Shown: positions 8,061 through 15,649 of the stretch, piece by piece
How the letters are laid out: each line of letters starts with the position of its first letter
Numbering within the stretch: the first letter of the stretch is position 1
NCBI GenBank assembly: GCA_905221605.1
Contig: CAJNDS010000795.1
Location: forward strand, 40,001 to 69,372
Length of the DNA: 29,372 nucleotides
Direction: 5' to 3'
From: Symbiodinium natans
Lineage: Eukaryota > Sar > Dinophyceae > Suessiales > Symbiodiniaceae
Made by a program: the position numbers and the translations under genes
The notes under the pieces: generated by a model
What the model was told of the DNA's origin: nothing
The model's database searches: none
What the model saw: only the letters and a program-made list of their open reading frames with translations

Positions 8061-11000
8061 GTGCCCGCAGTGCCAGGTCTCCAGGCGCATCAGGCGGCAG
8101 GTCAGGTATGCAAGGTCAATCCAACTGCCCGGTCAGCGTACGTTCATCAGGCTGTAGTACCAGGTCTCGAGCAAGCAGCAGAACTCCTGGCGCATCAGGA
8201 TGCAGGTCATTCTGTGACATGCCCGTACCCTTAGGCAAAAGGAAGCATACCCCTTCCACTCCGCCCAAAACTCTGTCACTGCACAACCTTGTCAGCCCCC
8301 CACGGCCGCCGCTGCCTCCTGGCACTGAAAGCCGGCTCATTACAGGAGTACACCCCGACATGATTTGGACTGTGTCCCAGGGCATCAACATCTCAGACTA
8401 CTGCCAGGCCATGCCACCCTCGAAACACATCCACCCTACTGCCAGAACATTTGTCGGCCTTCTGCCTAAACACAATAAAGTCGACCGGGTTGAAGCACTC
8501 ATGTTCTACGTGGACGGGGCCTATTGGCCTACGTCCGGTAGGGGGGCTTGGGCTGTTGCTGCGGTAGGCTGGATTCAGGGTAAATGGCGTTGGGTAGGCT
8601 ACTTAACTGGTGAGCTCACTGACGAAATATGGGGCCCTGGGGAAAGATCAGCTTTTCAGCCTGAACTCTGCGCGCATCTGGTCGCGCAGACCACAGCCAT
8701 CGCGGCGGGCGTGCCATTCACCTTGACTTATGACTCGACGTCAGCAGCTGACTGTGCCTGTGCCCTCTCTGCCTGCCGCGCAGACTACGCCCTCACTGAG
8801 GCCATGGTCACTACTTTTGCCATGCTGACATCTACAGGTCAGGTCAGAGGCTACCAGCACACAAAGAGCCACCAAGGTCACCCAGGCAACGAGCTAGTTG
8901 ACTCCCTTGCCACGGCATGCCTGGCTGAGGGGCTGCCCCCAGAAGGCAGCTTGGTCCCATTCCTCTTCACTGCCATTCACTGCCCCGAGTTTTCCTGGCT
9001 TTGGCTGTCAACCGTGCACCATTACAGCAGCTGGCCAACCATTGGCCCAGATGGGATCACGGAGCCCAGCCAACCGCAAGGCTTATGTATGCATGTTGCA
9101 TCACCGAGCAGATGGGCGCCTGCTGACACCAGCACAATTGAGCCGCAGCAGTTTCGCCTCGACGTGTGCATTGCATCCTACAACGCCATGACCCTGGCTT
9201 CTGCGTTGCAACGTCAATGTGTGCACCAGGCCATGAAAAGTTTAAAAATCGGGGTATTGGGCCTGCAAGAGACTCGAGAAGACACCGAGCCATTGGTGGT
9301 TAGGCAGGGAGTTTGGAGGTTTGCTAGCAAGGGTGAGCATGGGCAACTAGGTTGCCAACTGTGGGTTGACTCCACTCGGCCCGCTGGATTCACCGCTTCG
9401 GGCGACAGTGTTCCATGGCAGCTTGACACCTTCGCCGCGCGTTTCATGCACCCACGTCTCCTCCTCATCTCTGGCCAATTTGGCAGCATCAAGTGTTTGT
9501 TTATAGTCGGCCACGCTCCGACCTCTACGTCCCCGGACGAGGTCATCAATGCGTGGTGGGACTTGCTGCGTGAGCAGGTCAACCGCCACATTGCGGGACA
9601 CGTGCCACTGTTCATGCTTGACGCGAACGCACGCTTCGACAAATCGGAGGAGCCGACCGGACTAAACGCTCACCGTCTGGCCGCTTGCCTCGAGGCCTGG
9701 CATCTTGTGCGAACACCTGCCTGGGACAACGGACACGCCATCACCACGTGGCGGTCACCGAACGGCAAGCAGGCGTGTCTTGACTACGTCTGTGTGCCGG
9801 CGGACTGGCAGGTTGGACTCAACCGCCCCAGCACGCACGACATTTTAGATGTTAATGCCGGTATTGACCACAAACTACTAAAGGTTTCTGTAGCGGCCAG
9901 CTTAATTGTCGCGCGCAAAGCTCGGTTGTCCAGACTGGATGTTGAGGCCATCCACTCGCCTGCTGGGCGCATTGAATTGCAGCGCATCCTCAACCAGGCA
10001 CCACAGGTTCCATGGGAGGTCGATGTAGATGACCATCTGCATGTGCTCAACTGCTACCTTAACAGTGCCATCGCGCAATCTTTCGTGCGGCCGCGAGCGG
10101 CCGCCCGCTCGCCGGTCCTGTCACATCACACCGTGACCTGCCTTCAACAGCGAAGAGCTGCCCGTTTCGTGCACCGATGTCGTAGGCAAAGGCTGGAAAG
10201 GCTACAGGCATACATCTACTTCATGGCTTGGCGAGAAGCATGTGGCCACGGCCAAAGCAGGCAGCTGCAACACGCAAGCGCCCGCCAGCAACGGCGCAAC
10301 CTGCAAAAAAAGCTTGCTGAGCATTTCCTGCGCATGCGTGAGCTCAACAAGGAGCTAAAACGAACCCATCAGAGGGACCAGGCCGTTTTCGCTCGACAGA
10401 TGTATCAAGACGCTAGGGCCAAAGGGCCGCGCCATTTGGCACATGTCCTGCGTGCTGTGCTACGCACCGGAAGACGCTACAAAGCACCGCGGATGGCGCC
10501 CGTTCTCGAGATAGACGGGCAGATGGAGCAAGACGCTGCTCGAGTCGCCCTGGCGTTCGGGGACCACTTCGCCAAGGCAGAAAGGGCAACTTCGCGCCAG
10601 CTCCAAGAGGTCTTGCTGGAAAAGCGGGCCCAGGCCAGGCCTGCTGAAGAGGTCGACCTCCACTCGGCCCCTACTCTTGCCCAGCTCACACGTGCGTTTG
10701 CTTCCATGCCCGCGCGTCGGGCACCCGGCCTCTCTACTTTGCCCCCCGACATTTACTGCCGAGCGCCTTTGCAAATGGCCCTCGCACATATGCCACTCAT
10801 GCTAAAACTTGCAGCCCGGGACGTCGCCCCCATGTTGTGGTCCGGCAGCATTGCCATTCCAATGGCTAAGCCCAACAAAGCCCACCATGAGCCCGCTGGA
10901 TTCCGTAGCATCTCCCTTTTTGAGATTTCCTCGAAAGCTGTAGCTAGATCCCTCAGACCAGAGCTCAGCAAAGGGCTCGAGGCAATCACTTTGGAGGGCA

Positions 11001-13186
11001 CTGCGGGCGCTAGAACCGGCATTGCGCTGGGCGTCCCAGCACTTGTCACGCAGACGCACCTGCAGCGGTTGCACCGTTCTGCAACAAGCGGAGCAGTAGT
11101 GTTTGTGGACGGTGCCAGCGCCTTTTACAGCACTCTCCGAGAGTACCTTCTTCGAACTGACGTGCAAAATGCTGAGGCGTGGCTCGACGACATGCCCATA
11201 AGCCTGGAGCTACGTCTGAGAATAGGCAGAGTGCTGAGATCCGGCAGCCTCATGAAGGAAATTGGGCTTCCTGAAACCACTCAACGAATGCTGGAGGCCC
11301 TAATGCGCGGCACATGGTTCACCGTCAATGCCGAGGACACCTCGGTGAGGGCCACGCTAGCAGGCACATCGCCCGGTAGCCCAGTCGCCGACAGTCTATT
11401 CCAACTAATTTTCGTTCTCTCGCTTCGTGGCATCTCTGAACACCTTGCTGCTATGGGCATAGGGGCCCAAATCCACGTACCTGGCCACGTGGAGGACACC
11501 CCGCTCATACCCACGTGGATGGACGACATAGCTGTCCTCATCCAGGTCACCCGTGCCAACGAGCTGATACGGGCGGTCAGTGCCACATCAGCGGTAGTAA
11601 AACAGCAGTTGGCCATCATCGGGGTCAACATTAACCTTCAGCGCGGCAAAACAGAAGCCATGCTCGTGTTCAAGGGGCCACAGGCAAAAGCTGAGAGACA
11701 CCGTCTCTGGATAGAGGACAATGGTGTCATACCCTTCAAAGTGCCGGGCGAGATGGATAGCCACATATGCTGCACCGACCAGTACGTGCACTTGGGCTCC
11801 CTTCGTACGTGCAGCGCCGCCGACTGGAAAGACATCGACAGAAGGGCAAAGCTGGCGGAGCCAACCTTCGTCAAGGTCAGGGCGCATATCCTGCGCAACC
11901 ACAACCTGACGTGGGACGAGCGCAAAGGCCTTTTGATCTCCCTTGTCCTCAGAAAGTTCATGCATGGTGCCAATACCTGGACACTAAAGACGCAGAGGGA
12001 AAGGGCCAAGTACGAATCGTCCTACATGTCATTTGTCAGGCGAGCGATGCGGCCCATGACAGGGCTATCAACAAAATTATTGTCGGACGAGCAAGTGTGT
12101 GACTACCTACAGGTCCTGCAGCCGCTGCAGGCCTTGGCAGTCGAGCGGGTGCGCCTGCTGTTGCAGATAGCCCACGCTGGCCCCAGACAATTGCAACTGG
12201 CTTTGGTTGCTGCGCAGGCTTGGATCGTTGCAGCATGGCATGATCTGCAGCTGATCGGACGCCTTGTCGGAGAGAACGTGCCTGAATGTCCCATGGAGAC
12301 GCCGTCTTGCATGAAGGCCTGGAATGACATTTGGAAAACACCAGCGGCCACGGCGCGCTTTCTCCGCCAGGCCCGCGGCAAATGGTTGCAGATAGCTGGG
12401 GTTGCAAGGCCCGCCGTCAAGGCAAAGGCAGAGGCGATTCGCGGCATTGATGAGACACCGGCGTTTTTAATTAAACTTCGGGGTGATCAGAGTAGCCAAC
12501 CTTTTGCCTGTCAGATTTGCTCACGCAGCTTCTCCAAGGCATGCGCACTGGCCTCGCACATGGCCAAGACCCACCAGCAACCAGCGCTGGCGACCCGAAT
12601 AAGAGTAGGGTCCACCTGCGAGGTGTGCCAGCGACAATACTGGACATCCAAGCGTCTGAGAGAGCATCTTAGGCATTCGCTCCGCTGTTGCCGCATCTAT
12701 CATCAAGCCGACATGGCTTCAGACCTGGCTGACAAGCCAGACAACGCGCACCTGCCTCAGACGAGGCTGATAGGCCCGCAGCCATGGTGGGCCACGCAGG
12801 CACCAGACAAGTCTCCCACTCCGCCCGATGTCGCTCTGGCAAGTACCCCCACCACCCGTGATACGCTGCTAAGCTCGTTTTGCCAACTTGCTGACCCTAC
12901 GCAGCTTCAGGGTTTTTTCAATGTTTGGGTTGGTTCGGTTGAGGAAAGCCCCAAAGCGACAGAAGAAAAGTGGAGACCCCCAGGCCCCTGTGCCAACAGT
13001 GTACAGCAGTTGGCCATGTTGGGCATGATCGTGTTTGACCCAGTACAGCAGGGTCGACAGTTTGCTTCCTTACAGCAAGGCAAGTGCAAGGCCGTTTGCA
13101 CAGGGCAGCACTTACTAGTTGGGGAAGCAGCTGACCTCACACTCGAGAGGTGTCACGCCTGGCTCTCAGCTATTGAGGGCGCCTAG
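6971..13186 (+). CDS. LINE polyprotein: RNase H - endonuclease - reverse transcriptase - zinc fingers
   Basis: The frame is open from 6971, after an in-frame TGA in the minisatellite, to the stop at 13184-13186. Residue numbers here count from the GTG at 7037. Residues 1-310 are minisatellite peptide. RNase H spans about 488-630 (D493, E543, D566, H612, D622). An AP-type endonuclease spans about 712-955 (N716, E745, H826, D862, N864, D916, D944-H945). A basic helical linker covers about 955-1210. Reverse transcriptase spans about 1212-1585 (D1358, WMDD at 1494-1497), followed by a thumb-like region. C2H2-type fingers lie at 1825-1885, then a tail of about 165 residues. The protein would nick target DNA, prime reverse transcription there and remove RNA. 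No start codon is evident; it probably continues from the upstream frame. Confidence 0.85.
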   Translation, partial: GAGPRPPSGQPVGRTPGASTQQVQVSDPHPASRSASTQHARGCRSQTPIRPAGRQDSRCINSARRCRSQTPGQVQVPDPHPANRSAGVQVHPLSARQAAGQVPHPTSRSAGLQVHQLSTHEVQVQDQVHQLSTPAGQEQVTDPHPANRSAGLQVHPLSARQAAGQVPHPTSRSAGLQVHQLSTHEVQVPDPHPASRSAGLQVHQLSTPAGQEQVTDPHPANPSPELQVHPLSARQAAGQVPHPTSRSAGLQVHQLSTREAAAQVQVPDPHVHQLNTHQAAHQQSVSARQDAGQVPHPTSRSAGLQVHQAAGQAAASQVVGELQVHHADNQPPSTDASGCRSGARCISSPYSYPLGRTPGASGLGARSARSPGASGGRSGMQGQSNCPVSVRSSGCSTRSRASSRTPGASGCRSFCDMPVPLGKRKHTPSTPPKTLSLHNLVSPPRPPLPPGTESRLITGVHPDMIWTVSQGINISDYCQAMPPSKHIHPTARTFVGLLPKHNKVDRVEALMFYVDGAYWPTSGRGAWAVAAVGWIQGKWRWVGYLTGELTDEIWGPGERSAFQPELCAHLVAQTTAIAAGVPFTLTYDSTSAADCACALSACRADYALTEAMVTTFAMLTSTGQVRGYQHTKSHQGHPGNELVDSLATACLAEGLPPEGSLVPFLFTAIHCPEFSWLWLSTVHHYSSWPTIGPDGITEPSQPQGLCMHVASPSRWAPADTSTIEPQQFRLDVCIASYNAMTLASALQRQCVHQAMKSLKIGVLGLQETREDTEPLVVRQGVWRFASKGEHGQLGCQLWVDSTRPAGFTASGDSVPWQLDTFAARFMHPRLLLISGQFGSIKCLFIVGHAPTSTSPDEVINAWWDLLREQVNRHIAGHVPLFMLDANARFDKSEEPTGLNAHRLAACLEAWHLVRTPAWDNGHAITTWRSPNGKQACLDYVCVPADWQVGLNRPSTHDILDVNAGIDHKLLKVSVAASLIVARKARLSRLDVEAIHSPAGRIELQRILNQAPQVPWEVDVDDHLHVLNCYLNSAIAQSFVRPRAAARSPVLSHHTVTCLQQRRAARFVHRCRRQRLERLQAYIYFMAWREACGHGQSRQLQHASARQQRRNLQKKLAEHFLRMRELNKELKRTHQRDQAVFARQMYQDARAKGPRHLAHVLRAVLRTGRRYKAPRMAPVLEIDGQMEQDAARVALAFGDHFAKAERATSRQLQEVLLEKRAQARPAEEVDLHSAPTLAQLTRAFASMPARRAPGLSTLPPDIYCRAPLQMALAHMPLMLKLAARDVAPMLWSGSIAIPMAKPNKAHHEPAGFRSISLFEISSKAVARSLRPELSKGLEAITLEGTAGARTGIALGVPALVTQTHLQRLHRSATSGAVVFVDGASAFYSTLREYLLRTDVQNAEAWLDDMPISLELRLRIGRVLRSGSLMKEIGLPETTQRMLEALMRGTWFTVNAEDTSVRATLAGTSPGSPVADSLFQLIFVLSLRGISEHLAAMGIGAQIHVPGHVEDTPLIPTWMDDIAVLIQVTRANELIRAVSATSAVVKQQLAIIGVNINLQRGKTEAMLVFKGPQAKAERHRLWIEDNGVIPFKVPGEMDSHICCTDQYVHLGSLRTCSAADWKDIDRRAKLAEPTFVKVRAHILRNHNLTWDERKGLLISLVLRKFMHGANTWTLKTQRERAKYESSYMSFVRRAMRPMTGLSTKLLSDEQVCDYLQVLQPLQALAVERVRLLLQIAHAGPRQLQLALVAAQAWIVAAWHDLQLIGRLVGENVPECPMETPSCMKAWNDIWKTPAATARFLRQARGKWLQIAGVARPAVKAKAEAIRGIDETPAFLIKLRGDQSSQPFACQICSRSFSKACALASHMAKTHQQPALATRIRVGSTCEVCQRQYWTSKRLREHLRHSLRCCRIYHQADMASDLADKPDNAHLPQTRLIGPQPWWATQAPDKSPTPPDVALASTPTTRDTLLSSFCQLADPTQLQGFFNVWVGSVEESPKATEEKWRPPGPCANSVQQLAMLGMIVFDPVQQGRQFASLQQGKCKAVCTGQHLLVGEAADLTLERCHAWLSAIEGA
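8500..8925 (+). other. RNase H domain of the LINE polyprotein
   Basis: The frame shows YVDGA (D493), FQPEL (E543), TYDST (D566) and the C-terminal signature KSHQGHPGNELVDSLAT (H612, N618, D622). These match the D-E-D-H-D pattern of RNase HI. The domain would degrade the RNA strand of the hybrid made during target-primed reverse transcription. It lies before the endonuclease, not after the reverse transcriptase as in I, R1-related and Tad-type elements. Confidence 0.8.
9160..9905 (+). other. AP-like endonuclease (EEP) domain of the LINE
   Basis: Motifs in order are CIASYNAMTL (N716), LGLQET (E745), VGHAPTS (H826), FMLDANARF (D862, N864), CLDYVCV (D916) and GIDHKLL (D944, H945). All catalytic positions of the exonuclease-endonuclease-phosphatase fold are filled. 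This domain makes the first-strand nick that primes reverse transcription and sets target preference, which may be the CCCTAAA/TTTAGGG repeat here. Confidence 0.85.
10670..11790 (+). other. Reverse transcriptase domain of the LINE
   Basis: Motifs include RRAPGLSTLPPDIY (from R1227), the fingers motif KPNK...FRSIS (K1278, F1289-S1293), motif A FVDGASAFYS (D1358), motif B AGTSPGSPVADSLF (1442-1455) and motif C WMDDIAVL (D1496, D1497). The three catalytic aspartates are present. Motif B has Pro where most LINEs have Gln before the conserved Gly, and motif C has Met where many have Ala. It is a divergent but apparently intact enzyme. Confidence 0.88.
12500..12700 (+). other. Two C-terminal C2H2-type zinc fingers of the LINE
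   Basis: Finger 1 is CQICSRSFSKACALASHMAK followed by TH: C1825, C1828, H1841, H1846, a classical C-x2-C-x12-H-x4-H. Finger 2 starts CEVCQRQYWTSKRLREHLRH (C1861, C1864, H1877) and its last ligand is H1880 or a cysteine at 1884-1885. LINEs often carry a Cys-His motif here that binds nucleic acid during integration. Two C2H2 fingers could help recognise target or template. Confidence 0.75.
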
Positions 13187-13239
13187 GCGCTTGCAAGTTG
13201 AATTTATGGCGCGCCCGACTGGGCTCTAGCTACGGCGGC
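13187..13239 (+). other. Short LINE 3' untranslated end without poly(A)
   Basis: Only about 50 bases separate the stop codon from the flanking CCCTAAA repeat. There is no A-run or simple-repeat tail other than the telomere-like repeat itself. Confidence 0.6.
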
Positions 13240-13258
13240 AGAAACCCTAAACCCTAAA
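13240..13258. repeat. CCCTAAA repeat at the 3' edge of the LINE
   Basis: Two to three units in the same orientation as the tract at 3745-3797, consistent with insertion into one CCCTAAA tract. Confidence 0.85.
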
Positions 13259-13347
13259 CGTTTTTGAGTTCGGCTCAGGGTGACGTCTCAAGACTTGAGG
13301 TTGCGGGCTTAGTGTCCAGGGGTTTAGGGCTTCGGGGCCCGAAATGT

Positions 13348-13407
13348 ACCCTAAGGGTCCATGGACCTGTATGGTATATACTTGGGCCCTAAAGCTGCTA
13401 CATGGGA
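13348..13407 (+). mobile_element. Foldback element family 2, half copy
   Basis: It begins ACCCTAAGGGTCCATGGACC and continues through a GTATATACTTGGGCCC core and AAGCTGCTACATGGGA, then passes into CCCTAAA repeats. Compared with the copies at 15531 and 21724 it lacks the right inverted repeat. Confidence 0.6.
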
Positions 13408-13487
13408 ACCCTAAACCCTAAACCCTAAACCCTAAACCCTAAACCCTAAACCCTAAACCCTAAACCCTAAACCCTAAACCCTAAACC
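13408..13487. repeat. CCCTAAA tract, about 11 units
   Basis: Perfect heptamer array directly joined to the foldback half copy at 13348-13407. Confidence 0.95.
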
Positions 13488-13616
13488 GAGGGTTGCGGGG
13501 GTGTCCTTGGCGCATGGCTGTTGAGCCGACTCTTTGGGGTTTTAAGGGTTTCGGCGTTCGGGTGCTTAGGGGTCTACGGGGCCTCGGGGTCTAGGGGTTT
13601 CGGGGTTTATGCCCAG

Positions 13617-13725
13617 GAACGCTGGGAACGATAAAAACTGCAAGCCGACCACGAATTCGAATGTTCCGTCTTTTCGTTGAGCTTCAAACATGCAGGAACC
13701 TTAAAGCTGTTATGTTTTGGGTTAG
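13617..13725 (+). CDS. Candidate exon, basic S4-like segment
   Basis: The acceptor is TGCCCAG and the donor is a canonical GTAAG at 13726. The frame entered two bases in is open for all 109 bases and includes RPRIRMFRLFVELQTCRNLK and AVMFWV. Regular arginines (R-x-R-x-x-R) in a hydrophobic context are reminiscent of a voltage-sensor or pore-linker helix of an ion channel, but this is only a resemblance. Confidence 0.35.
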
Positions 13726-13823
13726 GTAAGAACTTGGCCCTCCAATCATGAAGCTCTGACCCAGCGCCCAATACCCCAGACAAAGACCCTCAAACCCCAA
13801 CGACCTTGGCTTATGGGCTTCAG

Positions 13824-13884
13824 GGTCTCCAGGCGTCGTGCGGGGACCCTACCTGGAGTATGCTCTCTCCCCTTACAACAGCAG
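13824..13884 (+). CDS. Candidate mini-exon (61 nt), protein unknown
   Basis: It lies between the acceptor GGGCTTCAG and the donor CAGCAG|GTTTCA. The open frame reads SPGVVRGPYLEYALSPYNSR. An alternative acceptor (TCTCCAG) lies 9 bases inside. No family was recognised. Confidence 0.35.
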
Positions 13885-14179
13885 GTTTCATACGCAGCTC
13901 TAGGGTTTGGCTGGTTTTGTAATCTTGGATATATCCCAAAGCCCCAAACTCTTTGATGTAGGGTCTCCAAAGTATGCTAGGTGAAACCGCAAACCCAAGC
14001 TGGAACCCGCGACATCGTCAGGAGTTTCAGGTAGGCACTTTGACAGTTTGCTTCAAGGGACTCACGGAGGGACCCCTGATAAGGGACCCTAGGGGATATT
14101 CAGGGGTTAATTAGGGGCTAGTTAGGTATATAGGGACTGCATAAGGTATAGATAGGGGTTATACATGGGTTGTATATAG

Positions 14180-14301
14180 GGGGATAAGATTAAGCGTCCA
14201 TTCGAGGGGTTAATTGCTGCTGAAGAGGTGGTGGGCAGCTGCTTGATAGTAGGCTATAGAGCTGACTGGCTTATGGCCTTCAACTTTACAAAACCTGAAG
14301 G
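14180..14301 (+). CDS. Candidate exon, protein unknown
   Basis: After TATATAG the frame reads GDKIKRPFEGLIAAEEVVGS and CLIVGYRADWLMAFNFTKPE up to the first TTTAGGG units, where AAGG|GTTTAGGG gives a GT donor. If real, the repeat itself supplies the intron start. Confidence 0.3.
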
Positions 14302-14382
14302 GTTTAGGGTTTAGGGTTTAGGGGTTAGGGTTTAGGGTTTAGGGTTTAGGGTTTAGGGTTTAGGGTTTAGGGTTTAGGGTTT
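14299..14382. repeat. TTTAGGG tract, about 11 units
   Basis: G-rich heptamer array containing one 6-base unit (TTAGGG). Confidence 0.95.
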
Positions 14383-14399
14383 GGGGAAGTTTAGGGTTC

Positions 14400-14510
14400 A
14401 GGGGTGGAATCGAAACATCCTGGTGCCAGGCGTCTTGCTGGGCAGTCTGCCCAGCCTCTTCGTGAGGCCCTGGCAGTTACGAGCTTGAGGAATCCTTTGG
14501 TTTTGTTGGG
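14400..14510 (+). other. Unique island with coding potential
   Basis: Following GTGCCAG, one frame reads GVLLGSLPSLFVRPWQLRA and another reads RRLAGQSAQPLREALAVTSL. Both are protein-like, so the frame and the exon ends cannot be chosen. Confidence 0.2.
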
Positions 14511-14514
14511 GTTC

Positions 14515-14640
14515 AGGGTTTAGGGTTTGGGGTTTGGGGTTTGGGGTTTGGGGTTTGGGGTTTGGGGTTCAGGGTTTGAATTTGAGGTTCAGGTTTAGGG
14601 TTTGCGGTTGAGGGTTTAGGGTTTGGGGTTTAGGGGTTGT
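14515..14640. repeat. TTTGGGG variant array and degenerate G-rich repeat
   Basis: About six copies of TTTGGGG (14524-14565) are followed by TTCAGG and TTTGCGG variants. Confidence 0.85.
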
Positions 14641-14681
14641 TTGGGGTCTGGGCTGAGGTCTTGTAGAAGAGGGCGCTGCAG

Positions 14682-14712
14682 GACAAGCCAGCTTCGGGCG
14701 GACAGGTCTATT
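14682..14712 (+). other. Possible 24-base micro-exon
   Basis: GCTGCAG and GGACAG|GTCTATTG bound a segment reading DKPASGGQ. It is too short to judge on its own. Confidence 0.12.
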
Positions 14713-14750
14713 GACTTACTTGGTGGCGGAAGCGCATCACCTTTCACAAC

Positions 14751-14776
14751 TTTAGGGTTTAGGGTTTAGGGTTTAG
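14751..14776. repeat. TTTAGGG tract ending at a possible splice acceptor
   Basis: The last unit ends TTTAG directly before the exon-like island at 14777, so the repeat would itself provide the 3' splice AG. Confidence 0.85.
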
Positions 14777-14927
14777 GCTGCCGCCTCGGAGCCGGTTCCC
14801 GCCTCTGCCCGCCCCGGAGCAGCTGCTGTTCTCCGAATCCGAAAAGGGCTCGCCTGCCAAAACCAGCCCGTGGAAGAAGGTCAAGAAGAACTTGCACAAG
14901 GAGGCAGAGGACATCCTGAGCACACCC
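14777..14927 (+). CDS. Candidate exon, charged helical segment
   Basis: From 14778 the frame reads LPPRSRFPPLPAPEQLLFSE, SEKGSPAKTSPWKKVKKNLH and KEAEDILSTP, then a TAA contributed by the CCCTAAA repeat. The Lys/Glu-rich end suggests a helix. The donor is unclear: GT after TGGAAGAAG would keep phase 0 but drop the helical tail, and a weak GC lies after ATCCTGA. The next island (15004) is also Lys/Glu-rich and phase 0, so the two may belong to one protein. Confidence 0.35.
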
Positions 14928-14960
14928 TAAACCCTAAACCCTAAACCCTAAACCCTAAAC
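14924..14960. repeat. CCCTAAA tract, about 5 units
   Basis: Short C-rich array between two exon-like islands. Confidence 0.9.
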
Positions 14961-15003
14961 TTAGCCTAAACCCAAAACCACCATCCTTCCGTGTGACAAT
15001 CAG

Positions 15004-15063
15004 AAAAAGCGTGCTGCCAAGCAACTCGCCGTGCTCAAGGACTACGTCAAGCGACTCAAGGAG
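15004..15063 (+). CDS. Candidate exon (20 codons), coiled-coil-like
   Basis: It lies between the acceptor TGACAATCAG and the donor AAGGAG|GTCCTG. It is exactly 60 bases in phase 0 and reads KRAAKQLAVLKDYVKRLKE, an amphipathic helix with heptad-like Leu/Val spacing. CCCTAAA tracts lie on both sides. The protein family is unknown. Confidence 0.4.
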
Positions 15064-15088
15064 GTCCTGCTTTGGGTCTGGGATTTCC

Positions 15089-15152
15089 CTAAACCCTAAA
15101 CCCTAAACCCTAAACCCTAAACCCTAAACCCTAAACCCTAAACCCTAAACCC
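15089..15152. repeat. CCCTAAA tract, about 9 units
   Basis: Perfect heptamer array followed by degenerate C-rich units to about 15175. Confidence 0.95.
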
Positions 15153-15242
15153 CCGAAACCCTAAACCCCTAAGCCTTGAGGGTTTATGATATGTGTTGTG
15201 GAAGGGTTTGATCCGACATCATCAGCATCAGCGTCATCAGTT

Positions 15243-15451
15243 GGGATGTTCCCCCTTATACGAACAGTCCTTAGTAGGGATTATAAGAGGGGGCACTCTA
15301 ATCCCTATCAAGGTTAAGGACTGTCAGTATAAGGGCCTGGTATAACCTTATACGAACAGTCCTTAGAAGGGATTCTAAGAGGGGGCACTAAAATCTCCAT
15401 TACGGACTGTTACTAAGAGATAAGGACTGTGAGTATAAGGGGGAACATCCC
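15243..15451. mobile_element. Foldback (MITE-like) element family 1, dimeric copy
   Basis: It has perfect 19-base terminal inverted repeats, GGGATGTTCCCCCTTATAC at 15243-15261 and its complement at 15433-15451. The interior is two tandem units with a period of about 92 bases, each starting CCTTATACGAACAGTCC and containing AGAGGGGGCACT. No protein is encoded, and no clear target-site duplication was seen. A single-unit relative lies at 23494-23592. Confidence 0.8.
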
Positions 15452-15530
15452 AGGTCATTAGCCACGTCAGCAGACAGGCGCCTCACCACGCATTCCCTGC
15501 CCCAATCTCGCTGGACCTCCACACTACACG

Positions 15531-15625
15531 GGTCCATGTACCTATATAGTATGTACTTTTGCCTTAAAGGGGCTCCCACATTGTAGCTCTAGTCCCAAGT
15601 ATATGCTATATAGGTACATGGACCC
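15531..15625. mobile_element. Foldback element family 2, complete copy
   Basis: Inverted ends are GGTCCATGTACCTATATAG on the left and CTATATAGGTACATGGACC on the right, around an interior of about 57 bases. It has no coding capacity. Confidence 0.75.
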
Positions 15626-15649
15626 TTGGGGACACACTACGCCCTAAAA

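Larger units (their letters stand above)
3798..13239 (+). mobile_element. LINE-type non-LTR retrotransposon inserted in CCCTAAA repeats
   Basis: The element contains an ORF1 with a zinc finger and coiled coil, a second frame, a coding minisatellite and a polyprotein with RNase H, endonuclease, reverse transcriptase and C2H2 fingers. There are no long terminal repeats. The left boundary is the end of a CCCTAAA tract at about 3797. The right boundary is about 13239, where ...GCGGCAG is followed at once by AAACCCTAAACCC. No poly(A) tail is present and any target-site duplication is hidden in the repeat. The 3' untranslated part is only about 50 bases. The 5' leader is about 360 bases. The main polyprotein has all catalytic residues, so it could be recently active. 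ORF1 and the minisatellite need frame changes to connect with it. Confidence 0.9.

Noticed and set aside
3791-13195. Shared words CCTAGGCGCT and CTGGCTCTCAG near both ends of the LINE, as possible terminal repeats
   Set aside because: They are only 10-11 bases long, occur in a different order at the two ends, and one lies inside the coding region. Chance is the simpler explanation.
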